Source: Caccoplasma_A sp045587545 (GTDB lineage: Bacteria; Bacteroidota; Bacteroidia; Bacteroidales; G3-4614). From it: a stretch of DNA of 22,432 nucleotides. Below, in pieces: positions 8,134-15,191 of the stretch (within the stretch, counting starts at the first letter, position 1; each line of letters starts with the position of its first letter). The stretch is taken from the NCBI GenBank assembly GCA_045587545.1, contig JAZNCN010000018.1, forward strand, positions 1-22,432, read 5' to 3'. The position numbers and the translations under genes were made by a program. The notes beneath the pieces were generated by a model. The model had not been told where the DNA came from and ran no database searches. It was given only the letters and a program-made list of their open reading frames with translations.

Positions 8134-8889
8134 ATGTTACAAGTAAAAGATTTACGCGCCAACATAGGCGAAAAGGAGATATTAAAAGGAGTAAACCTAA
8201 CAGTAAAACCAGGTGAAGTACATGCAATAATGGGACCTAACGGTTCAGGAAAAAGTACTTTCGCTTCGGTATTGGCAGGAAACCCTGCCTTTACGGTAAC
8301 AGGAGGCTCTGTAACATTTTGCGGAAAAGAGTTATTGGAGTTATCTCCCGAAGACCGTTCGCATGAAGGTCTGTTCTTAAGTTTTCAATATCCTGTTGAG
8401 ATACCGGGAGTTAGCATGGTTAACTTTATGCGTGCAGCAATAAACGAGCAACGCAAATATCGAGGCGAAGAGCCTCTGTCTGCAACAGATTTTCTCCGTA
8501 TAATGCGTGAAAAACGCGAAATAGTGGAGTTGGATAATAAGTTGGCAAGTCGTTCGGTAAATGAAGGATTTTCAGGAGGAGAGAAAAAACGTAACGAGAT
8601 ATTTCAAATGGCAATGCTACAACCCAAGTTATCAATATTAGACGAGACCGATAGCGGATTGGACATTGATGCATTGCGAGTAGTAGCAGGAGGAGTAAAC
8701 AAACTTAAAACCGAGCAAAACGCAACAATTGTGATAACACACTATCAAAGGTTGCTTGATTATATAGCTCCCGATTTTGTACATGTGCTATACAAAGGAC
8801 GCATAGTAAAATCGGGTGGACCTGAACTTGCATTAGAACTTGAAGAGAAAGGATACGATTGGATTAAGAGAGAATTAGGCGAGTTGTAA
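8134..8889 (+). CDS. sufC: Fe-S cluster assembly ATPase SufC
   Basis: SufC (251 residues) is the ABC-type ATPase of the SufBCD complex; it drives conformational change of the scaffold and is soluble, not a transporter. All nucleotide-binding motifs are present: Walker A GPNGSGKST (residues 34-42), Q-loop in LFLSFQYPVEIPG, signature FSGGEKKRNEIFQM, Walker B LSILDETDSGLD and the H-loop ITHYQR. Asp-Glu-Thr in Walker B, in place of the transporter Asp-Glu-Pro, and the sequence EIPGVSMVNFMR are typical of SufC. It lies between sufB (17 nt gap) and sufD (6 nt gap). Confidence 0.97.
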   Translation: MLQVKDLRANIGEKEILKGVNLTVKPGEVHAIMGPNGSGKSTFASVLAGNPAFTVTGGSVTFCGKELLELSPEDRSHEGLFLSFQYPVEIPGVSMVNFMRAAINEQRKYRGEEPLSATDFLRIMREKREIVELDNKLASRSVNEGFSGGEKKRNEIFQMAMLQPKLSILDETDSGLDIDALRVVAGGVNKLKTEQNATIVITHYQRLLDYIAPDFVHVLYKGRIVKSGGPELALELEEKGYDWIKRELGEL

Positions 8890-8895
8890 AAGAGT

Positions 8896-10221
8896 ATGGC
8901 AGCATCAGAACAATATAAACAGTTGTTGGAGGAGCATCTCTCTTTAATAAACAAAAGAGCGAGCCAACCAATGAACAATGCACGAGAAGGAGCAATAAAG
9001 ACCTTTCTTCAATATGGCATACCCTCACAAAAAGAGGAGTTGTTCCGCCATATAAACATAGAAAAACTATACACTCCCGATTACGGAATAAACCTTGCCA
9101 GAGTATCGCAATCAGCAACACAAGAGGTGTATCGCTGCAGTGTGCCGGGTTTAAAAACTCAAACCCTTTATGTAATAGGCGATATACCGCAAGCATGTGA
9201 GAACAAATCCGAAGTTGAAGTAATGAACATGGAGCAATTTGCGACACAATACCCGCATCTTGCCGAAACTTATTACAACAAGTTAGCTCAAACTTCAATC
9301 GATGCTACTGTGGCTTTAAACACAGCTTTGGCTCAAGATGCAGTGGTTGTATATATCCCCGACGGAGTGGTAATGCAAACACCGTTGCAGATTGTGAATG
9401 TGCTTAACAGCAGCACCCCTGTAATGATGAATCGCCGACTATTAGTAGTTGCAGGCAAAAATAGTGTAGCAACTATATTGGCGTGTGAGCATAACCTTTC
9501 GGAGTCTCAAACATTGGCAACACAAGTAACCGAAATATTTGCAGGAGAGAATTCTAAAATAGAATATTACGAACTTGAAGAGACAACTTCTACATCATAC
9601 AAGGTATCATCGTTATTTGCCGAGCAAGAGGCAAATTCAAATCTTTTGATTGCACCTATGACACTCCATAATGGAGAGACCCGCACAAACTACAATGTAG
9701 AGATGGTGGGAAAAGGCGCAAGTCTAAACATTACAGGATTGTCAATTTGCGATAATAGTCAGGTCTCTGACGTATATACCCGAGTACACCATCGCGTATC
9801 GCATTGTGAGAGCAACCAACTATTTAAAAACATAGTATCAGATAATGCGATAGTTTCAATGACGGGGAAAGTGTTGGTAGAGAAGGGGGCGGAGAAAACC
9901 ATATCGCAACAATCCAATAAAAATATATCAATGTCTCAAACTGCCCATATATATACCGAACCTCAATTAGAGATATATGCCGATGATGTAAAGTGTGGAC
10001 ATGGAGCAACAGTTGGACAATTAGATGAGTCGGCGCTCTTTTACTTGCGTCAGCGAGGTATTCCCGAAGAGGAGGCACGAATGATGCTGATGTTGGCATT
10101 TGCTGATGATATATTACAGAGAATAAAGTTGGAACCATTGCGCGACAGATTACGTTCGCTAATTGAGAACCGCTTACGCAAAGGCGATATAAAATGTTCC
10201 GGCTGTACAATGTGTAAATAA
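8896..10221 (+). CDS. sufD: Fe-S cluster assembly protein SufD
   Basis: SufD (441 residues) is the SufB paralogue that completes the SufBC2D scaffold and is needed for iron acquisition by the complex. The beta-helix core is recognisable (VVVYIPDGVVMQTPLQIVN, then KIEYYELEE). The C-terminal family block KCGHGATVGQLDESALFYLR carries Cys367 and His369, equivalent to residues of E. coli SufD near the SufB-SufD interface. A helical tail follows (RQRGIPEEEARMMLMLAFAD). The last residues, KCSGCTMCK, add three cysteines in a CxxCxxC arrangement; see findings. It starts 6 nt after sufC. A 119-nt gap with a repeat element separates it from sufS. Confidence 0.93.
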   Translation: MAASEQYKQLLEEHLSLINKRASQPMNNAREGAIKTFLQYGIPSQKEELFRHINIEKLYTPDYGINLARVSQSATQEVYRCSVPGLKTQTLYVIGDIPQACENKSEVEVMNMEQFATQYPHLAETYYNKLAQTSIDATVALNTALAQDAVVVYIPDGVVMQTPLQIVNVLNSSTPVMMNRRLLVVAGKNSVATILACEHNLSESQTLATQVTEIFAGENSKIEYYELEETTSTSYKVSSLFAEQEANSNLLIAPMTLHNGETRTNYNVEMVGKGASLNITGLSICDNSQVSDVYTRVHHRVSHCESNQLFKNIVSDNAIVSMTGKVLVEKGAEKTISQQSNKNISMSQTAHIYTEPQLEIYADDVKCGHGATVGQLDESALFYLRQRGIPEEEARMMLMLAFADDILQRIKLEPLRDRLRSLIENRLRKGDIKCSGCTMCK

Positions 10222-10223
10222 TA

Positions 10224-10338
10224 TTAGTTTTTAGTTGTCAGCTTCGCTGCTCCTATGGAGTAGTTGATAGTTTTTAGAAAATAAATTCTAACAAAATATA
10301 TAAATGCTAACAACTAACAACTAACAACTAACAACTAA
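10224..10338. repeat. Small inverted-repeat element between sufD and sufS
   Basis: A 19-nt sequence at 10224-10242 (TTAGTTTTTAGTTGTCAGC) matches the reverse complement of 10306-10324 at 17 of 19 positions. The right end continues into a heptamer array. Inside are small hairpins: CAGC-TTC-GCTG (10239-10249), CTCC-TAT-GGAG next to it, and TTAGAA/TTCTAA at 10274-10291. No reading frame is evident. This resembles a REP- or MITE-like intergenic element, but no transposase relative can be named. Confidence 0.6.
10307..10338 (+). repeat. Heptamer tandem repeat (CTAACAA)
   Basis: Four complete copies of CTAACAA plus a partial CTAA run up to 2 nt before the sufS ATG at 10341. The array makes up the whole region where a ribosome-binding site would lie. 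Copy number in such arrays can vary by slippage. Confidence 0.9.
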
Positions 10339-10340
10339 AG

Positions 10341-11555
10341 ATGGATTTTGACAAAATAAGAGAAGAATTTCCGATATTATCACAAGAGGTATATAAAAAG
10401 CCCCTTGTATATCTTGATAATGCAGCAACAACCCAAAAACCAAAAGTTGTGATAGATGCAATATCAAATGCCTATTGCACAATAAATGCCAATGTGCATA
10501 GGGGAGTTCACCATTTGAGTCAGCTATCAACCGAAGGACACGAAGGCGGACGCGAAAGAGTTCGTCAGTTCATAAATGCAAAATCAACAAAAGAGATAAT
10601 ATTTACTCGCGGAACAACCGAGAGCATAAATCTTGTAGCATCATCATTTGGCGAGGCATACCTAAATGAGGGAGATGAAGTTATAATCTCTGCAATGGAA
10701 CACCACTCAAACATAGTGCCATGGCAGATGTTGGAGAGTAAAAAGGGTATAAAGCTAAGGGTAATACCCATAACCTCAAATGGAGAACTAGATATAGATG
10801 CATTCCGTAAACTCCTAAATGAGCGAACAAAATTGATATCTGTTGCACACGTATCAAACGTATTGGGAACAATAAACCCCATAAAGGAGATAGTTGAGGA
10901 GGCTCACAAAATAGATGTTCCCGTGCTTGTTGATGGAGCGCAAGGAGCGCCACATATAAAAATAGATGTGCAGGCTTTAGATGTTGACTTCTATGTCTTT
11001 TCAGGGCATAAAATGTATGCCCCAACAGGTATAGGAGTGTTGTACGGAAAAGAGAAGTGGCTTGAGGCTATGCCCCCTTACCAAGGCGGAGGAGAGATGA
11101 TAGCAAAAGTAACTTTTGAAAAAACTACCTTCAACGAGTTGCCCTTTAAGTTTGAGGCAGGAACCCCCGACTACGTAGGGGTAATGGCAATGACCGCTGC
11201 ACTTGACTATATTGAGAATGTAGGAATAGAAAATATTGCAGCACACGAAACGGAGTTATTGCAATATACAACCTCAAAACTTAAAGAGATAGAAGGAGTA
11301 ACAATCTATGGCAATGCCACTCATAAAAGCGGAGTAATATCATTTAATGTAGATGGCTTACACCCATACGATATAGGAATGTTATTAGATAAACAGGGAG
11401 TAGCTGTCCGTACAGGACACCTATGTGCCCAACCTCTTATGGACTTACTCGGCATACCCGGAGTGGTGCGAGCATCGTTTGCACTATACAATACACACGA
11501 AGAGTGCAATAAATTTATAACAGCACTACAGCGAGCAGTAGAAATTTGCAGGTAA
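10341..11555 (+). CDS. sufS: Cysteine desulfurase SufS
   Basis: SufS (404 residues) is a PLP-dependent class II cysteine desulfurase that takes sulfur from L-cysteine, holds it as a persulfide and passes it to SufB. Seen in the sequence: EHHSNIVPWQ (121-130) with the PLP-stacking histidine, VDGAQ with Asp198, the PLP lysine in SGHKMYAPTG (Lys224), and the persulfide cysteine in RTGHLCAQP (Cys362). GHLCAQP has Leu where many homologues have His (GHHCAQP). Length and spacing match E. coli SufS. The start is fixed by MDFDKIREEFPIL, typical of the family. It is the last gene of the suf block. Its usual sulfur-transfer partner (SufE or SufU) is not in the window. Confidence 0.96.
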   Translation: MDFDKIREEFPILSQEVYKKPLVYLDNAATTQKPKVVIDAISNAYCTINANVHRGVHHLSQLSTEGHEGGRERVRQFINAKSTKEIIFTRGTTESINLVASSFGEAYLNEGDEVIISAMEHHSNIVPWQMLESKKGIKLRVIPITSNGELDIDAFRKLLNERTKLISVAHVSNVLGTINPIKEIVEEAHKIDVPVLVDGAQGAPHIKIDVQALDVDFYVFSGHKMYAPTGIGVLYGKEKWLEAMPPYQGGGEMIAKVTFEKTTFNELPFKFEAGTPDYVGVMAMTAALDYIENVGIENIAAHETELLQYTTSKLKEIEGVTIYGNATHKSGVISFNVDGLHPYDIGMLLDKQGVAVRTGHLCAQPLMDLLGIPGVVRASFALYNTHEECNKFITALQRAVEICR

Positions 11556-11711
11556 ATATCTTATAAAGACAAAAACGGCTGCTGGGTGTTTCCCCTATCA
11601 AATAGGCGCTTAAATTTTATCTAAGATTAAACTTCTAAAATTATATATTTTGTTATTTATTTGTATTCCATATTCTTTTTTACTTAAATAAAAGAGGAGA
11701 GGTAAACATAT
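11556..11711. other. Intergenic region after sufS, no clear terminator
   Basis: This 156-nt stretch holds a small hairpin, CCTAT-CAA-ATAGG (11594-11606), without a T-run after it, and a purine-rich AAAGAGGAGAGG at about 11691-11702 that would have served the following lipoprotein gene. No consensus Bacteroidetes promoter was found. Termination after sufS is not explained by what can be seen. Confidence 0.4.
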
Positions 11712-12353
11712 ATTAAAAAGGTCTTATTGGCAGTTATTACCGTTTCGGTAACATTGTTACTTCCATCATGTGTCGGTTTGACAAATATAACTACTCCTCA
11801 AACAGTAGCACTAAATCAAGGAAATTTTAAGTTTGTAAAATCTGTTAGTGCAGAAACCAAAGCATTATATGTTTTTGGAATAGGTGGGCTTAGAGATAGA
11901 GCAACTACAGATGTAGTTGAGAAATTAAGAAAAGGAGCACAATTGCAATCTAATCAGGCATTAGCTGATATTCGCATAAAGACAACAAATAAAATTTATT
12001 TTGGTATTGTTGTAAAAAAGAACATTGACAGCTGCAGCAACTGTTGTTGAACTTTGTGATGCAGTAACAAATTATTTTAAAGAAGTTGAAGATATTAACC
12101 AAAACACAAGTCAAATATTCAAGCGATACAAAGTAAGCCAAAGGTCAATGAGCGAGAATCGAAATATGCCGAAGACAAAGAATTATATTATCAACAGTTG
12201 ATTGATATAAATGAAGCATTACAATCGGGTAATATAGAAAATATTGATGATGTAAAGTATGAGGTAAAAAAGATTAACAAATGGTATAATAGTATTTCCT
12301 ATGAATATCCCGAGATAGAGAAACTCCTTAGAGAAATAAAAAGAAAAATATAA
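11712..12353 (+). pseudogene. DUF6567-like lipoprotein, start lost and two frameshifts
   Basis: Three segments in different frames together read as one protein. From 11712 the frame gives IKKVLLAVITVSVTLLLPSC, a lipoprotein signal with lipobox cysteine, but the expected ATG is ATT. It continues through LNQGNFKFVKSVSAETKALY and FGIGGLRDRA to about 12021 and then stops at 12048. One extra A near 12021 (AAAAAAGAAC) shifts reading to TLTAAATVVELCDAVTNYF. A second indel near 12105-12125 returns to the first frame, giving QSKPKVNERESKYAEDKELY and continuing to the TAA at 12351. The compensated protein would have about 213 residues. The middle part resembles DUF6567 lipoproteins of Bacteroidetes from memory. 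An A/T substitution at the start plus two indels favours decay, but assembly error is possible. Its promoter was not found. Confidence 0.65.
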
Positions 12354-12355
12354 AT

Positions 12356-12390
12356 TAATAGGGTGATACATTACAGGTATCACCCTATTA
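12356..12390. terminator. Bidirectional terminator, perfect 14-bp stem
   Basis: TAATAGGGTGATAC (12356-12369) pairs perfectly with its reverse complement at 12377-12390 around a seven-base loop. It lies between two convergent genes. On the minus strand it is followed by a T-rich run (from AAAAAGAAAAATATAAATTA on the plus strand), and on the plus strand GTTTTT follows about ten bases later. It should end transcripts from both sides, best on the minus strand. Confidence 0.75.
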
Positions 12391-12405
12391 TAATAACTAT
12401 AGTTT

Positions 12406-15018
12406 TTAACACTGATTCTTATATTTACTCTCAAATACCAGATATAATCCATTAAAAGTTAGGCCTTCTTTGGCAATGCCTCCCATCTCAAGACGGAAAT
12501 ATTTGAAAGGGGGAGCAGTTATTGGTATTCTTATACCATCGCTATATGACGAATTTATGACGAATTTGCCAATTGAGGTAAAACCTCTATCGGGAAGATT
12601 TGAAGCAAGAATATCAATACTCATATTATCTTTAAGAGAATCAATATCTCCTTTCAGAATAATTTCTCTTAAATGTTTATATGATATGGGAATTCCTTTT
12701 ATGGCTCTTGTTCTTAATAAAAATGGTTGAACCGAGTTTCCTTCCTCATTTGAATAATTGAATAAAGTCCCTTCCGAGTCGCAAATATATTGTTGCGGAT
12801 AGTTGTTTATAAAACCATTTAAAGGAGTATTGGTAAATTGTTGTCTGCTCCACTCTCCTGTCTCTAAATTTAAAGAGAAGATATAGCTATATCCGTTTTT
12901 TAAAAACAGTACTTCGTTATCATTATAGTTGTAACCTGCTTGTGAAGTTGAGATAAACTCTTTAAAGTTGTTTAAGTATTCTTGGTTTGATACAATAATG
13001 TTATTCTCTCCTTCAATGCTAATATCTTTAATTATATCGTCTCTATTTAGCCCAAAAGTTGATATCATAGTGGTTTCACTGCCATTAAGAATATGTATCC
13101 CTTTAGTTGAGACAAAAACAATAGCTTTATCAATAGATGTTATACTTTTGCTTGATATGGCAATATCTCGGCTTATAGGGTGTGTTGAGCTATAAACTAT
13201 ACCATTGTCGCCTTGTTGCATTGTCCAAATACCATCTTCGCAAAATACGTATAGAGGGAACTCTCCATACCTGCCTTGCGACAACTCTTTTGTAACGGTA
13301 GCAATTTTAATAATATTTGAGTTTGAAATAGTATAACTTTGCTCTTGAGGGAAAAATATTGGGTTTTCAATCTTTGAAACTTTAATCATATTAGGGAAAG
13401 ATTCATAGCAGAACTTATCTCCAATAGGAATATCATCATTATAAATTTGAGGTTCTATTGCAGAGAAATCCGATTTTAAATAGTATGCACAGTTTTCAAC
13501 CTCCGATGCAGTAAGCGGAAGCGATATGTAATAATTATTCCCATTATCCTCTTTGAACCAAATCTCCATCTTTATAGCTCTACTATCGGGATACGATATA
13601 TAAGGAGATATATACCCGCTATTGCCAACAATGCTATCTTTTTCAACTGCAAATATTCCTGTAGTTGTATTAATTTCTACTCTAATATGGCATTGCATTT
13701 GAGGTTTGAGTGCAAATTCGGGAGTAATGTTGTTGTAGCTCTTTTGCTCTGTATTAAAAGAGAACAAACTGAATGGTAGTGGTAAATATCTGCGAATTCC
13801 TCCCAAATGTAACATTGAGTTATAAGTATGTGTTACAGACCCTGATATCCTATAATGAGAATAATTGTCAATAGGTAAAATCTCTTGTGTCGCAAGGTTT
13901 TCTAACTCAAAATCAATATTAACCTCTCTTAAATTACTTTCGGGGAATAAATTTTCATCTCTCAAATCAGATATTTTATAAGATGCAATCTTGAAAAACA
14001 GAGTCTCTTCTTTAATTCGCTTTTGTAATTCTGTATCATTCAGGTAGTCACATTTCATATCTACATCAAAGCAACTTAAATTGTCTCCTGCAGCCGATAT
14101 GTCTTTAATTAATGAGAAACCCTCTTTAGGATCGTTACCCATCAGGAATATGGGCTTTGATATAAAAATATCAATACTACTTATAATATCGTCCCACTCT
14201 TCAGATGGCAATGAGGCTGTATCAAACATAAGGGAGTATATATTTTCATTGTAATAAAAGTGGGGGATATATGCCGTTTCATAATTTGAATAAATTTTCA
14301 GTTTATGCTCTTCCCACCTTCTTAAACTATAATTGGGTATCATAAGAATGGGAGCAGAAGGTTTAATATAAGTGCCGTCGTATAACTTTAGTGCATATCT
14401 GACCATAAAAGGTAAGGCAAATTTTTTAGCTTTAGTGGCAGAAATATTTACTTCGTTATATTTGCTATAGATATATTCAATTAATCTATTATGGTTTGAT
14501 TTTTTTACAGCAATATCTCCAAACATACTTTCAGGCAGATAAACATTCGTATCCATCAGGCTCCTGTTAGTTAGTTCATTAAGGGAAAATCTTATATCGG
14601 GAGTCTCTATGTCGCCCATATAATTATATCTGTTTTTGTCAAACAGAGCGTAAAAACAGCCATTTTCGCAAATTATGATAAGTATATTTCCTATACTCTC
14701 AAATTGCATAACATTTTTAATTGTAGCAATAAGTTGCGGTTCTGAAACTGCCGAGTTGTCAATAATACTCCCCTCCCAATATACCCCATCATTATTATAT
14801 GATATTATGTTTGAATAATTCATATTTTTATGAATATATTGACATACACGTTTCTCTGAATTTTTGTTTAAGAGTTTTGTCGGAGCACCACATACCTCTA
14901 AAATTCCATTTTTCTTTTTTAAATTAATCATGTCGCAACACTCTCCATCGTTACAAATTTCGGGAGGGCTCACCTTTGAAATACCCGATAAAACAATCTC
15001 CTTACATACCTTTTCCAT
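12406..15018 (-). CDS. Podovirus-like tail/DNA-stabilization connector protein
   Basis: The chosen start is the ATG at 15018 (MEKVCKEIVLSGISKVSPPE), giving 870 residues; a TTG at 15048 would add ten residues but overlaps the promoter's TAGTTTTG. No signal peptide or membrane segment is seen. The N-terminus (GISKVSPPEICNDGECCDMI, then NLKKKNGILEVCGAP) and the beta-rich body with FPLYVFCEDGIWTMQQGD, PISRDIAISSKSITSIDKAI and VFVSTKGIHILNGSE strongly recall tail-hub/packaged-DNA stabilization proteins of podovirus-like phages of Bacteroides, the role of P22 gp10. Such proteins close the portal channel and join it to the tail. It faces away from the portal-like gene, which supports a phage origin. 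The frame is fully open over 2.6 kb. Family assignment is by recall of sequence character, not by a search. Confidence 0.6.
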   Translation of the reverse strand: MEKVCKEIVLSGISKVSPPEICNDGECCDMINLKKKNGILEVCGAPTKLLNKNSEKRVCQYIHKNMNYSNIISYNNDGVYWEGSIIDNSAVSEPQLIATIKNVMQFESIGNILIIICENGCFYALFDKNRYNYMGDIETPDIRFSLNELTNRSLMDTNVYLPESMFGDIAVKKSNHNRLIEYIYSKYNEVNISATKAKKFALPFMVRYALKLYDGTYIKPSAPILMIPNYSLRRWEEHKLKIYSNYETAYIPHFYYNENIYSLMFDTASLPSEEWDDIISSIDIFISKPIFLMGNDPKEGFSLIKDISAAGDNLSCFDVDMKCDYLNDTELQKRIKEETLFFKIASYKISDLRDENLFPESNLREVNIDFELENLATQEILPIDNYSHYRISGSVTHTYNSMLHLGGIRRYLPLPFSLFSFNTEQKSYNNITPEFALKPQMQCHIRVEINTTTGIFAVEKDSIVGNSGYISPYISYPDSRAIKMEIWFKEDNGNNYYISLPLTASEVENCAYYLKSDFSAIEPQIYNDDIPIGDKFCYESFPNMIKVSKIENPIFFPQEQSYTISNSNIIKIATVTKELSQGRYGEFPLYVFCEDGIWTMQQGDNGIVYSSTHPISRDIAISSKSITSIDKAIVFVSTKGIHILNGSETTMISTFGLNRDDIIKDISIEGENNIIVSNQEYLNNFKEFISTSQAGYNYNDNEVLFLKNGYSYIFSLNLETGEWSRQQFTNTPLNGFINNYPQQYICDSEGTLFNYSNEEGNSVQPFLLRTRAIKGIPISYKHLREIILKGDIDSLKDNMSIDILASNLPDRGFTSIGKFVINSSYSDGIRIPITAPPFKYFRLEMGGIAKEGLTFNGLYLVFESKYKNQC

Positions 15019-15045
15019 AATTATAAAATTAAATATTATACGATA

Positions 15046-15053
15046 CAAAACTA
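15046..15053 (-). promoter_or_regulatory. Putative -7 box of the minus-strand connector gene
   Basis: On the minus strand TAGTTTTG fits TAnnTTTG and lies 27 nt before the ATG at 15018. The expected upstream TTTG is weak (TTAC at about the right spacing), so this is a partial match. No consensus promoter could be found for the divergent portal-like gene in the same 173-nt gap. Confidence 0.4.
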
Positions 15054-15191
15054 TTAAGGTGATATATGTGTGTAATGTTATAAATAGGTAAATAATCTAA
15101 ATTATAAATCATATTTATACCATATGTGGAGTAGAATATTGGGGTTCATTTGCATTGTAATTCAATACAAATTTTAAACAAAGGATTTATT

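Noticed and set aside
10307..10338. Possible CRISPR-type array
   Set aside because: Repeat units are only 7 nt, directly adjacent with no spacers, and no cas genes are present.
12356..12390. Possible att site or transposon end of the phage-like segment
   Set aside because: The inverted repeat has no second copy noticed at the other end of the segment and sits exactly where a convergent terminator is expected.
15019..15048. TTG start for the minus-strand connector gene
   Set aside because: It would lie at the -7 box itself; the ATG at 15018 begins a sensible protein.
15150..15191. Upstream ATG for the portal-like gene
   Set aside because: The added residues have no portal-like character, and the second ATG has a better AAAGG approach.
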